A stretch of 25,180 nucleotides of DNA. It comes from Pseudomonadota bacterium (lineage in GTDB: Bacteria > Desulfobacterota > Anaeroferrophillalia > Anaeroferrophillales > Tharpellaceae). Positions 15,331 through 23,535 of this stretch are shown here, piece after piece (positions within the stretch are counted from its first letter, which is position 1; each line of letters begins with the position of its first letter). The notes beneath the pieces were generated by a model, which saw nothing but the letters and a program-made list of their open reading frames with translations, had not been told where the DNA came from and searched no databases. Position numbers and translations under genes: made by a program. The DNA is taken from positions 1-25,180 of the forward strand of contig WFRT01000045.1 of the NCBI GenBank assembly GCA_015486445.1, read 5' to 3'.

Positions 15331-16026
15331 ATGTCCACGAAAAAAACCCCCGACCCGGAACCGGCTCCGGCCGACTGCGCCCGCTGTCCCTTCCCGGTGG
15401 CCGATCGTCTCTGTCGCCGCCCGGATGGCCGGGCCCCGGAAAACTGCCCGACCCGCGCCTTTCCGGAGCTTGTCGCGGAAGGCTTGACAATCTACCGGGA
15501 CCGCCATCTTGAGTTCGCCTGCCAGGCTTCGATCCAGGAGGCCGAAGGCTATGCCGACCGGGAGCTGGGCTACGAACGGGTGCGTCCGGCCAAGACCCGG
15601 ATCGAGGAGATTGCCGAGTTCGCGGATAAAATGGGTTTTACGCGTCTCGGGCTGGCCTTTTGCGTCGGCCTGCGCCGGGAGGCCCGGGCGGTGGCCGGGT
15701 TCTATGAAGGCCGTGGCTTTGCCATGGTCTCGGTAATCTGCAAGGTGGGCTGCGTCGACAAGGAGGAGATCGGACTGCAAGGCGACCAGAAAATTGTCCC
15801 CGGCCAGCCCGAGGCGATGTGCAACCCGGTGGTCCAGGCCCTGGTCCTGAACCGGGCGCAAACCGATCTCAACATCCTGCTCGGCCTCTGCGTCGGCCAC
15901 GACTCGCTCTTTCTTGCCCACGCCGCGGCGCCCTGCACGGTGCTTGCGGTCAAGGACCGGGTTCTCGGCCACAACCCCCTGGCCGCAGTCTACAACCTGG
16001 ACAGCTATTATCGTTCCCTGAAATAG
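15331..16026 (+). CDS. DUF1847 cysteine-rich putative metal-binding protein
   Basis: A 231-residue protein of the DUF1847 family. The ATG at 15331 follows CAGGAGAGAACC, a strong ribosome site, and starts just ahead of an N-terminal cysteine cluster (Cys16, Cys19, Cys28, Cys39), which may bind a metal or iron-sulfur centre. The conserved body is present: TRIEEIAEFADKMGF, LGLAFCVGLRREA, VICKVGCVDKEEIG, PEAMCNPVVQA, NILLGLCVGHDSLF and the C-terminal VKDRVLGHNPLAAVYN. The family is common in anaerobes and its function is unknown. The gene stands alone: 146 bases from umuC on the left, and the MITE-like copy C follows its stop by about 65 bases. Confidence 0.85.
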   Translation: MSTKKTPDPEPAPADCARCPFPVADRLCRRPDGRAPENCPTRAFPELVAEGLTIYRDRHLEFACQASIQEAEGYADRELGYERVRPAKTRIEEIAEFADKMGFTRLGLAFCVGLRREARAVAGFYEGRGFAMVSVICKVGCVDKEEIGLQGDQKIVPGQPEAMCNPVVQALVLNRAQTDLNILLGLCVGHDSLFLAHAAAPCTVLAVKDRVLGHNPLAAVYNLDSYYRSLK

Positions 16027-16091
16027 ATATCGGCAATGTGGGTCGGCCGCATCAGGCCCGGCATCCCGGCACCGGGCAAGAAAGAGAAAAC

Positions 16092-16324
16092 GTAACTATT
16101 CAGCTAAATTCTATCTCTCCACTTTCAGGAGGGGGCGGGGGTGGTTTTTCTGAGCGGTTTCGGAAAGATTTCGTTGTTTTTCCCAGAGAGCGGGAGCCCA
16201 TAAGCATTGCAACTGTCTGAGCGTAAGCGAGTTTTGCAATGCGGGCGTAGCGAGCGTTGGAAAAACAGAAATCTTAACGCCTAGCGAAGAAAAGCCGCAC
16301 CCGACCCCGTATGCAGCTGAATTT
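16092..16324. mobile_element. MITE-like element, copy C, interrupted by a second element
   Basis: Left part 16092-16148 (GTAACTATTCAGCTAAATTC onward to GGTGGTTTT) and right part 16287-16324 (AAGAAAAGCCGCACCCGACC to GCTGAATTT) together match the reverse complement of copy A, where the two parts join without a gap. The 138 bases between are a separate insertion. An 8-base direct repeat AAGAGAAA flanks the composite (16082-16089 and 16325-16332). The right terminal repeat is degenerate. The element lies between the DUF1847 gene and the MFS gene, and its right end reaches to within 14 bases of the MFS start. Confidence 0.75.
16149..16286. mobile_element. 138-base palindromic insertion inside MITE-like copy C
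   Basis: The insertion boundary is set by comparison with copy A, which has the uninterrupted GGTGGTTTTAAGAAAAGCC. The two ends are imperfectly inverted: GGAAAGATTTCGTTGTTTTTCC near the left pairs with GGAAAAACAGAAATCTTAACGCC near the right. The centre is a hairpin with perfect arms GCATTGCAA (16204-16212) and TTGCAATGC (16234-16242) and the loop motif GAGCGTAAGCGAG, with a related GCGTAGCGAGC just outside. It is too short to code for anything and looks like a second non-autonomous element or REP-type unit. Confidence 0.65.
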
Positions 16325-16337
16325 AAGAGAAAGCATT

Positions 16338-17597
16338 ATGAAAAATCTTCGCATACATTACGGATGGTATGTCGTCGGGGCCGGTTTCCTGTGTATTTTT
16401 GCCTGCCTCGGCCTGGGTCGCTTCGCTCTCGGGATGCTGCTGCCGTCGATGGGTTCAAGCCTTGACCTGGGCTATTCGGAGATGGGACTGATCAGCACCG
16501 TCAACTTTGTCGGCTACCTTGCCGCGGTGCTGGCCTGCGGCCCCCTGGCCGAACGTTTCGGCCCCCGGCGGGTGGTGAGCGCGGCCCTGCTGCTGATTGG
16601 CTTTTCGATGATTTTGGTCGGCCGGGTTTCGCATCTCTGGCTGATTATCGTGCTCTACGGCCTGACCGGGCTCGGCAGCGGGGCCGCCAATGTGCCGATG
16701 ATGGCCCTGGTTTCGGCCTGGTTCACTCCCGAAAGAAGGGGCCGGGGCACCGGTTTTGTGGTTATCGGCAGCGGCTTTGCCTTTCTTCTGTGCGGCTGGC
16801 TGATTCCTTTCGTCAACGCCGCGGCCGGGGCCGAAGGCTGGCGCACCAACTGGCTGCTGCTGGGAATTGTCGTCCTGGGGGCTGCCCTGATCTGCTACCT
16901 GGTGCTGCGCGACAGCCCGGCCGAAATGGGACTTCTGCCCTGCGGCATGAGCGCCGAGCGGCACCGGGCCGAAAGGCGGCTGCCGCCCCGGCCGCTCGAT
17001 ATCGGCCGGGTTGTGCACATGGCCGTCCTCTATTTTCTGTTCGGCCTGACCTACGTGATCTATGTCACTTTCATCGTTACCAGCCTGATCCAGGACCGCG
17101 GCTTTTCCGAGGCCGCGGCCGGCCGGGCCTGGTCCTGGATCGGCCTGTTGAGCATTCTTTCCGGCCCGGTTTTCGGCATCCTTTCCGACCGCCTGGGCCG
17201 CCGTCTCGCCCTGGTCCTGGTTTTTTCGACCCAGGCGGTTTCCTACCTGCTGTGCGCTCTCGACCTGCCCACGGCTTTCATTTATCTCTCGATCGCCCTT
17301 TTCGGGGTCGTGGCCTGGAGCGTGCCATCGATCATGGCGGCCCTGGTCGGCGACACCGTGGGGCCGGAAAAGGCGGCCCGGATATTCGGCATTGTTACCT
17401 TCGCGCTCGGCATCGGCCAGATTGCCGGCCCGGCGGCGGCCGGCTGGCTGGCCGAACAGAGCGGCTCTTTTCGTTCCAGCTTCGCGGTCGCCGCCGCCTT
17501 CGCCCTGCTGGCCGCCGTGCTTTCCGCCCTTTTCCGGCCGCGGCCGGAAAGCCCTCCGGAACCGTTTCCGGAAACCAAAGGGGAGGCCGGGGCATGA
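16338..17597 (+). CDS. MFS transporter (YbfB/YjiJ-like)
   Basis: A 419-residue major facilitator with about 12 helices, a presumed inner-membrane proton-coupled transporter or exporter. The N-terminus RIHYGWYVVGAGFLCIFACL, the loop 2-3 motif GPLAERFGPRRVV, its second-half counterpart GILSDRLGRRLAL, and RDSPAEMGLLP at the central loop are typical. I chose the ATG at 16338. An in-frame ATG at 16311 lies inside the MITE-like element and would add nine unrelated residues. The ribosome site (AAGAGAAAG) is weak and comes from the direct repeat beside the element. The gene overlaps the hydrolase by four bases. Substrate unknown. Confidence 0.85.
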   Translation: MKNLRIHYGWYVVGAGFLCIFACLGLGRFALGMLLPSMGSSLDLGYSEMGLISTVNFVGYLAAVLACGPLAERFGPRRVVSAALLLIGFSMILVGRVSHLWLIIVLYGLTGLGSGAANVPMMALVSAWFTPERRGRGTGFVVIGSGFAFLLCGWLIPFVNAAAGAEGWRTNWLLLGIVVLGAALICYLVLRDSPAEMGLLPCGMSAERHRAERRLPPRPLDIGRVVHMAVLYFLFGLTYVIYVTFIVTSLIQDRGFSEAAAGRAWSWIGLLSILSGPVFGILSDRLGRRLALVLVFSTQAVSYLLCALDLPTAFIYLSIALFGVVAWSVPSIMAALVGDTVGPEKAARIFGIVTFALGIGQIAGPAAAGWLAEQSGSFRSSFAVAAAFALLAAVLSALFRPRPESPPEPFPETKGEAGA

Positions 17598-18205
17598 CGC
17601 GGGAGCGGGAAATAAGGATTGCCGGTCCCTGCCGGCTCGAAGGACGAATCTGGCCGGGAGACGGGAAGTCGCGCCGGGGAGTGGTGGTGGCTCATCCTCA
17701 TCCGCTGTACGGCGGCGATATGAACAACCCGGTGGTGACCACCGTAGGTGAGAGCTTTGCCGCCGCCGGCTGGATCGGCCTGGTGTTTAATTTTCGCGGG
17801 GTCGGCCGGAGCGCGGGCGAATACGGCGGGGGCCGCGGTGAAATCGACGACCTGCTGGCGGCCCGCGACTTTCTGGTCGAACTCGGAGTTCAGGAGATAG
17901 TGCTGGCGGGCTACTCTTTCGGGGCCTGGGTGATCGCCCTGGCCGCGGCCGCCGGAAGACTCGGATATGAGGGCCTGGTGCTGGTTTCACCGCCGGTCGC
18001 GATGCTTGAATTTCCGGCCGATCTCAAGCTCGACGGCCTGCGCCGGGTGATTACCGGGGCGGATGACGAGATTGCCCCACCTGAGCTGACGGGCCGGCTG
18101 GCGGCCGGCTGGAACCCGGCCGCCCCGCTGCATGTCATCCCGGGCTGCGATCATTTCTACGGCGGCTGCCTCGAAAGGCTTGCGCAACTGGTCAGTAGCG
18201 GATGA
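17594..18205 (+). CDS. Alpha/beta hydrolase (COG2945-like)
   Basis: A 203-residue small alpha/beta hydrolase. Family marks are VVAHPHPLYGGDMNNPVVTT (31-50), FNFRGVGRSAGEYGGGRGE (65-83), nucleophile Ser108 in AGYSFGAW, the acid Asp157 or Asp158 in TGADDE, and His187 in PGCDHFYGG. There is no signal peptide, so it should act in the cytoplasm on an ester or similar bond. The ATG at 17594 overlaps the transporter stop (ATGA), with GGGGAGG upstream, so the two are translated together and may handle one compound. Its 3' end overlaps the convergent membrane-protein gene by 14 bases. Confidence 0.85.
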   Translation: MTREREIRIAGPCRLEGRIWPGDGKSRRGVVVAHPHPLYGGDMNNPVVTTVGESFAAAGWIGLVFNFRGVGRSAGEYGGGRGEIDDLLAARDFLVELGVQEIVLAGYSFGAWVIALAAAAGRLGYEGLVLVSPPVAMLEFPADLKLDGLRRVITGADDEIAPPELTGRLAAGWNPAAPLHVIPGCDHFYGGCLERLAQLVSSG

Positions 18206-18401
18206 AAAAGGGGACGATCGCGACCCCGGCGCCGACCAGGAACAGGGCCGTCGGGTTGGGCACCAGGTAAGGCAGGACAAAGAGAATTATCCCGGCGCAC
18301 AAGGGAACGATAGCCCGCTGTTTGCGGCCGTAGGTAAAGTAGCCGAGGCCGATGGCCCCGAAGAGGACTCCGAGCAGGAGAATAGACTGGTTGACGGGCA
18401 T
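18192..18401 (-). CDS. Small inner-membrane protein, unknown function
   Basis: A 69-residue, almost wholly hydrophobic protein with three predicted helices near 5-24, 30-48 and 50-66, separated by a basic turn (YGRKQRA). The ATG at 18401 follows AGGGGGAAAC, a good ribosome site. Similar small proteins (LFGxIGLGYFxYGKKQ) occur in many Gram-negative bacteria and are sometimes labelled amino acid transport protein without support. I would not assign a substrate. It is convergent with the hydrolase and lies downstream of the sbcC stop codon, 60 bases away, so it may be the last gene of that operon. Confidence 0.75.
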   Translation of the reverse strand: MPVNQSILLLGVLFGAIGLGYFTYGRKQRAIVPLCAGIILFVLPYLVPNPTALFLVGAGVAIVPFFIRY

Positions 18402-18460
18402 GTTTCCCCCTTTTTTCGGGTTTTCCGGGTCATCTCTTTTACCGGTGGGTTGAGGGCTTT

Positions 18461-21400
18461 TTAGCCGCCGATTATCCGGCGGCAGCCGGGACCCTCGATC
18501 CGGCTGCGGCCGCCGGCCATCGGTACGACCTCGATTTTCGTGGCGATGCGCTCTCGCAAGGCCGAAACGTGGGAGATGATGCCGATCAGCTTGCCGTCCT
18601 GCTGGAGCCCGGCCAGGGCTTCGAGGGCGGCGTCGAGGGCTTCGTCGTCAAGGGTTCCGAAACCTTCGTCGAGGAACAGCGAGTCGATGCTGACCTTGCG
18701 TCCGGCCATGCGTGACAGGCCCAGGGCCAGGGCCAGGCTGACGATGAAGCTCTCGCCCCCGGAGAGATTGCGGGTCGAGCGGATCTCGCCGCCCTGCCAG
18801 CCGTCGATGACATCGAGTTCCAGCGGGTGGGTCGCACTCTGGGTCAGGAGGTAGCGGTCGGTCATCTCCTTAAGCTGCCGGTTGGCCTGGCCGATCATGA
18901 TTCTGAAGGTCAGGGACTGGGCGAAGTTGCGAAATTTCTTGCCGTCGCTGGAGCCGATCAATTCGTGCAGGAGGTCCCAGCGCTGGCACTCCCGGGTCTG
19001 GGCCGCAAGGGCCTCAAGGCGGGCCGACCTTTTGCTTTTGAGCTCCTCGTTTTCCGTCAACTGGCGGTGCAGACCGCCGATTTCCTGCTGCAGCCAGGCC
19101 AGTTTCTGGGCCGTATCGTCGCGTAGACGGACCAGTTCCTCCCGGGGCCGGTCGGTCAGACGCCGGGCCTGTTCCTGCTTGAGGCGTTTTTCCAGCTCCC
19201 TTTTTCTGGTTGCCAGTTCGGTCGCCCGGCGCTCGAGAGCGGCCGCGGTGTCCGCCAGGGCCCGGTGCCGCTCCTCGGGCAGGAGCGCGTCCCGGTAGTC
19301 GTTTTCATCGCTAAACCCGGCCGCCTGGAGAGCTTTCCGGAAAATTTCCTCGACCTTCGCCAGCCGGGCCCGGCTTTCAGCTTCCTTGCGGGTCGCCTCC
19401 CGAATCCGGCCGTTCAGGTTTTCCAGTTCGAGTTTTTCCCGGTCAAGTTTCCGGCGGGCCTCTTCCCGGGCCTGTTCGGCCTCGGCTGCGGCCTGCTGCA
19501 GCCTCTTTTCTTCCCGCTCCGGGTCGCGGTCGCCGAAAAGTTCACGCCGCTGGCCGGCGAGTTTTTCAATCTCCCGCTGCCCGGCGTCAGCCCGCCGGCG
19601 CAGCTCTTCCAGCTCTTTTCGGCCCCCTGAGGCAATCCCGACAAGGTTTTCGACCTTGCTTTCCAGGGTCGAGAGCTCCCGTTCCAGGCGGTTTTTTTCT
19701 TCGTTTCGCAAAAGCCATTCCTGCCGCCGCCGGCGCAGCTCTTCCAGGATTTTGTCAAGGGTTGCCAGGGATGGTTGGTCGAGGTCGAAGGGGGCGATTT
19801 CACGGCCGAGTTCAGTCCATAAAGCGGCCGCCCGTTCGGTTTTGGCCGCGGCTTCGTTTTTGAGGCGTTCGCTTTCCCGCCGGGCGGCGTCACGGGTAAA
19901 AGCGGCCGCCAGCCGTTTCTTTTCCAGCTCTTCAATCTCATCCCGGCCTTCGTCAAGGGCGAGCCGCAGTTGTTCGCTCTCCCGCTCCAGGGTTTCGGCC
20001 TGTTGGACGAGGCGGGCCGCCTGTTCGTGGCAGTGCCCGATTTCCTCCCGTAATTCGGCCAGCTGCCGGGGCTCTGCTGTGGGCGGAAGGTCGAGTTCCG
20101 CGGCCAGCCGGCAGTACCGGGCCCGGTCGCTTTCCCGTTGCCGGGCCAACTCCTCAAGGCGCTCGGCGGCCTGTTGTTTTTCCTGGTCGATCGCGGCCTG
20201 CCGGGCGGCCAGCCTGGTGCTTTTTTCGTGGGCCGCCGCCAGTTGCCGGCGCAATTTTTCCAGGGCCGCGGCCGTGCGGTCCGGGGTTCTGGTCTGTTGT
20301 TCGAGGTCGCTGGTGAAAGGGTGTTCCAGAGCGCCGCACAGGGGGCAGGGGCGACCGGCAACCAACTCCCGGCGGGCTTCGCTGAAACTTTCGATCCGGC
20401 GTTTGAGAAGCAGGTTTTCTTCGGTAAGTATCTGCTCCCGTTTCAGGGCTTCAAGCTCTTTTTGCTGTTGGGTGAGTTCGGCCGCCAGTTTTTCGCTTTC
20501 CGCCGTCAAAAGGTTTTCCCGCGCTTTAAGTTCGGCCAGCTCTCTGGTGTCGGAGGAGATCTTTTTCTGGATTTCGATCGCTTTTTCAAGCCCGGCCTGG
20601 CGCTCCTGTAAGAGATTAAGCTCCTGTCGCCAGTCAGGCAGGGATTTTTCTCCCAGCAGCTGTTGCAGTTGCCTGGCTTTTTGTTCCCGGAGTTTCCGGG
20701 TTTCGGCAAGGCTTTTTTGCGCCTGTTCGCTCTCCTGTTCACATTGGCGGTATGAAAGGTCGGCCGTTTTTTCGTCTGCCACAGCCTTTGCAGCCGCGGC
20801 GGCCAGCTTCTGCCTGTCGTCTTCCAATTCCTTAAGGTTGGCGCCGCGGTTTTCGATCCCGCCCAGCTGGTTGACCAGGTCGCTGTCGGCCGCGCTTGAC
20901 CGGAGAGCCTCATTAAGGCCGGAAAGGGCCGCCTGCCCGTCCTTTAACCGGTGTTTCGTCTCCTCCAAAACGGCCGCCTGCCGTTCCAGCTCCCGCTGCC
21001 GGTCGGCGATGGTTTCGGTAAGCTCTTTAAGCGGTTTTTCTTTTTCCCGCAGGGTCAGATCAAGTTCCCGCACCCGGCGCAGGGAGGGCTCGAGCCGGAT
21101 GAGCGCCGCCCGGTTTTCCTCGAATCTGGCCGTCGCCGCCCCCAGGTCGCTTGCGGTTTTTTCCAGTGCCGCCCGGCGGCGTGGAACCTTTTCCCGGTCG
21201 CTTTCCAGGGTTTTTTGCTCCTCCTCGTGTTCCTGCCGCCGCAGCCGGACTTCCGCAAACCCTGCTTCAAGTTTCCGGGCCCGCTCGGCCCGTTCAAGTT
21301 TCCCGCGTTCCGGCGTAAATTCCCGATTTTGGTTTTCCCACTCCTGCCGTTCCCGGGCCAGCCGGGCCCCCTCCTTTTCCAGGGCGGCCAGTTGTTCGAG

Positions 21401-22144
21401 CCAGGCCAGGGCCCGGTCGGTTTTCTGCAGCTGCCGGTTGAGCTCTTCGGTGCGGCCCGATTTTTCCTCCAGCCGCTTCCTGAGTTCTAGTTCCAGATCC
21501 TCTTCAAGGGGGCGCAGGTCGTTGAGCCCGGATTCGAGAATCTGCAGCTTCCCGCGTTCTTCGCCCCGCTTTTCGTGTACGGCGATCGAGATTCTGCTGT
21601 AGATCCCGGTGCCGGTAATCTGTTCCAGGATCGGGGCCCGCTCGTCGGGTCGGGCCTTGAGGAAAAGCGCGAAGCTGCCCTGGGCCAGGAGCATTGAACG
21701 GGTAAAACGCTCGAAGTCGAGCCCGGTGATCTCCTCGACCTTGTCGACCACCGCGCGCAGCTTGTTTTCGAGTACCGTTTCCTTATCGTCAGCGACGATT
21801 TCGTGCTGCGGGTTCTGGAGTTCGCCGCCCGGTTTGTGCCGGGCCCGGTGCTGCGACCAGCAGCAGCGAAAAACCCCGTCCCGAGTGGCGAAAGTGACCT
21901 CGGCCAGGCAGTCGCCGGCCTGGCGGGACATGATTTCGTTGGTGCTTTTGGTGATCCGGCCAAGCCGTGGGGTCTGGCCGTAGAGGGCGAGGCAGAGGGC
22001 GTCGAGAATCGTGCTCTTGCCGGCCCCGGTCGGGCCGGTGATGGCGAAGATGCCCTCGGCCGCAAACGGGGGCGTCGAGAAGTCGATTTCCCACTCACCA
22101 AGCAGGGAATTGAGGTTCTGGAAGCGGAGCTTGAGGATTTTCAT
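18461..22144 (-). CDS. sbcC: Exonuclease subunit SbcC (Rad50-like ATPase)
   Basis: ATPase subunit of the SbcCD nuclease, which cleaves DNA hairpins and protein-blocked ends. At 1227 residues it is a full-length, slightly long member. Walker A GPTGAGKST starts at residue 37. Two very long coiled-coil arms, rich in Glu, Arg, Leu and Ala, run from about 190 to 1050. The zinc hook CPLC lies near residue 598, the ABC signature LSGGESF near 1126, and Walker B SLFLDEGFGTLD near 1155. The ATG at 22144 follows AAGGAA and is 17 bases after sbcD. SbcCD targets palindromes, and several sit in this window, but that is only a context remark. Confidence 0.95.
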   Translation of the reverse strand: MKILKLRFQNLNSLLGEWEIDFSTPPFAAEGIFAITGPTGAGKSTILDALCLALYGQTPRLGRITKSTNEIMSRQAGDCLAEVTFATRDGVFRCCWSQHRARHKPGGELQNPQHEIVADDKETVLENKLRAVVDKVEEITGLDFERFTRSMLLAQGSFALFLKARPDERAPILEQITGTGIYSRISIAVHEKRGEERGKLQILESGLNDLRPLEEDLELELRKRLEEKSGRTEELNRQLQKTDRALAWLEQLAALEKEGARLARERQEWENQNREFTPERGKLERAERARKLEAGFAEVRLRRQEHEEEQKTLESDREKVPRRRAALEKTASDLGAATARFEENRAALIRLEPSLRRVRELDLTLREKEKPLKELTETIADRQRELERQAAVLEETKHRLKDGQAALSGLNEALRSSAADSDLVNQLGGIENRGANLKELEDDRQKLAAAAAKAVADEKTADLSYRQCEQESEQAQKSLAETRKLREQKARQLQQLLGEKSLPDWRQELNLLQERQAGLEKAIEIQKKISSDTRELAELKARENLLTAESEKLAAELTQQQKELEALKREQILTEENLLLKRRIESFSEARRELVAGRPCPLCGALEHPFTSDLEQQTRTPDRTAAALEKLRRQLAAAHEKSTRLAARQAAIDQEKQQAAERLEELARQRESDRARYCRLAAELDLPPTAEPRQLAELREEIGHCHEQAARLVQQAETLERESEQLRLALDEGRDEIEELEKKRLAAAFTRDAARRESERLKNEAAAKTERAAALWTELGREIAPFDLDQPSLATLDKILEELRRRRQEWLLRNEEKNRLERELSTLESKVENLVGIASGGRKELEELRRRADAGQREIEKLAGQRRELFGDRDPEREEKRLQQAAAEAEQAREEARRKLDREKLELENLNGRIREATRKEAESRARLAKVEEIFRKALQAAGFSDENDYRDALLPEERHRALADTAAALERRATELATRKRELEKRLKQEQARRLTDRPREELVRLRDDTAQKLAWLQQEIGGLHRQLTENEELKSKRSARLEALAAQTRECQRWDLLHELIGSSDGKKFRNFAQSLTFRIMIGQANRQLKEMTDRYLLTQSATHPLELDVIDGWQGGEIRSTRNLSGGESFIVSLALALGLSRMAGRKVSIDSLFLDEGFGTLDDEALDAALEALAGLQQDGKLIGIISHVSALRERIATKIEVVPMAGGRSRIEGPGCRRIIGG

Positions 22145-22161
22145 TGTCTAAATTCCTTGTT

Positions 22162-23397
22162 CTACTCCGCCCGCAAATCCTGTTCCGCAAGGGCCGTAAC
22201 GATTTCGTGGTAGGCTTCTCTCAACTCCCGATGTTGTTCCGGGGGAACTTCGCAGCTCTCCAGGCAGCGTTCGAAAACCTGGTCGATTCTCAGGTCTTCC
22301 AGGGTTTCGTCGCACTCCCCGGATTCGGCCCGGTGCTCTTCGAGGAAGCGCCGGTTGCGCAGGTTGAGGATCTTAAGCTCACTGCCGGCCACCAGCTCTT
22401 CGAGCAGTTCGCGCAGGTTGCCGGTCAGGGGCCGGCCGTCGTAGGTTATCTCAAGCCAGGCCCGGCCGTTTTCCGCTTTGAGCTCCGCGATTCGATTTCG
22501 GATCGTTTCCAGGTCGCCCTTGATCGGCTCAAGGGGCTGGAAGACAGGTACCGGAAGCGGGTTGACGCGAGGTTTTGCCCCGCCCTCTTCAAACTCCAGC
22601 AGCAGGACCTGTTTGGGCTGTCCCGATTCGCCGAAGCTGTGGGCCAGAGGGGAGCCGCAGTAGCGGATCAGGGGATTGCCGCCGACGAGCTGGGGCTGGT
22701 GGAGATGGCCCAGGGCGATGTAGGAAAAGAGTTCGGGAAACGCGGCCGCCGGAAAACGGGCCAGGGAGCCGATATAGAGCCTGCGGACGCCGTCGCCGTC
22801 TATGGTCTTGCCGCCGGTTGTAAACAGGTGTCCCATGGCGATGACCGGTATTGCGCTTTCCAGCCGCTCGAGTTCTTCCCGGGCCCGGCGGGCCAGTTGC
22901 TCGTAGTGGCCGCGGATGCCTTCGACCAGCTTGCGCTCTTTGTCGGCGATGGTTTCCCCGGCCTCGGCCGTGCGGATGTCGCGGTCACGCAGGTAGGGCG
23001 CGGCGGCGACCATCAGTTCGGGGCGGCCGTCGGGGCTGGTGAGGGTGAGCAGTTCATCGGTGGGGTCATCACCGACGGTGCCGATGACGTGGACATTTAA
23101 GGCCTTGAGCAGCTCTTTCGGGGCTTCGAGGAAGGTCGGGGAATCGTGGTTGCCGGCCGTTATGACGATGTGCCGGCAGGTGGCTGCGGCCCGGCAGAGA
23201 AAACGGTAATAGAGTTCCTGGGCCCGGTTGCCCGGGGTGCTGGTATCGAAGATGTCTCCGGCCACCAGGAGCAGGTCGACCCTTTCGCGTTCGAGGGTTT
23301 CCGCCAGCCACGCCAGGAATTCGGCAAACTCTTGGTAGCGCCGCTGGCCGTACAGGGAGCGGCCCAGGTGCCAGTCGGAAGTATGGAGGATTTTCAT
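22162..23397 (-). CDS. sbcD: Exonuclease subunit SbcD (Mre11-like nuclease)
   Basis: Nuclease subunit of SbcCD, 411 residues. The metallophosphoesterase motifs appear in order: DWHLG (Asp8, His10), GDIFD (Asp48), GNHD (Asn83, His84), AMGHLF and ALGHLHQPQ. The Mre11-type C-terminal part follows (YIKLG-like capping region replaced by RPLTGNLRELLEEL and on). The ATG at 23397 follows AAGGAG at long spacing. sbcC lies 17 bases downstream in the usual D-then-C order, so the two form one operon. A likely terminator separates it from the dehydrogenase upstream. Confidence 0.94.
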   Translation of the reverse strand: MKILHTSDWHLGRSLYGQRRYQEFAEFLAWLAETLERERVDLLLVAGDIFDTSTPGNRAQELYYRFLCRAAATCRHIVITAGNHDSPTFLEAPKELLKALNVHVIGTVGDDPTDELLTLTSPDGRPELMVAAAPYLRDRDIRTAEAGETIADKERKLVEGIRGHYEQLARRAREELERLESAIPVIAMGHLFTTGGKTIDGDGVRRLYIGSLARFPAAAFPELFSYIALGHLHQPQLVGGNPLIRYCGSPLAHSFGESGQPKQVLLLEFEEGGAKPRVNPLPVPVFQPLEPIKGDLETIRNRIAELKAENGRAWLEITYDGRPLTGNLRELLEELVAGSELKILNLRNRRFLEEHRAESGECDETLEDLRIDQVFERCLESCEVPPEQHRELREAYHEIVTALAEQDLRAE

Positions 23398-23412
23398 GGC
23401 GGCCCGCTCCTT

Positions 23413-23447
23413 GAAGAAAGAAAGTCCGCCGCCGCTTCAGGCGGCGG
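23413..23447 (-). terminator. Candidate intrinsic terminator after the dehydrogenase gene
   Basis: CCGCCGCC (23426-23433) and GGCGGCGG (23440-23447) form an 8-bp stem with a 6-base loop. Reading the minus strand, the stem is followed by ACTTTCTTTCTTC, a T-rich but interrupted tail. It lies 90 bases past the dehydrogenase stop and just upstream of sbcD, so it would limit read-through into sbcDC. Confidence 0.55.
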
Positions 23448-23535
23448 CGATTGCCGTTTGGTCGATGGGGGCGGCCCGCGGCCTTTCAGGTCGGAACCTG
23501 CAGCGATTTATCCGGGCCGCCCCGGCCGGATGTTT

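Noticed and set aside
19386..21602. 738-codon open frame on the plus strand opposite sbcC
   Set aside because: Its product is almost only Ser, Arg, Ala and Phe, the mirror of Glu/Leu/Ala/Arg-rich coiled-coil codons. SbcC on the other strand is complete.
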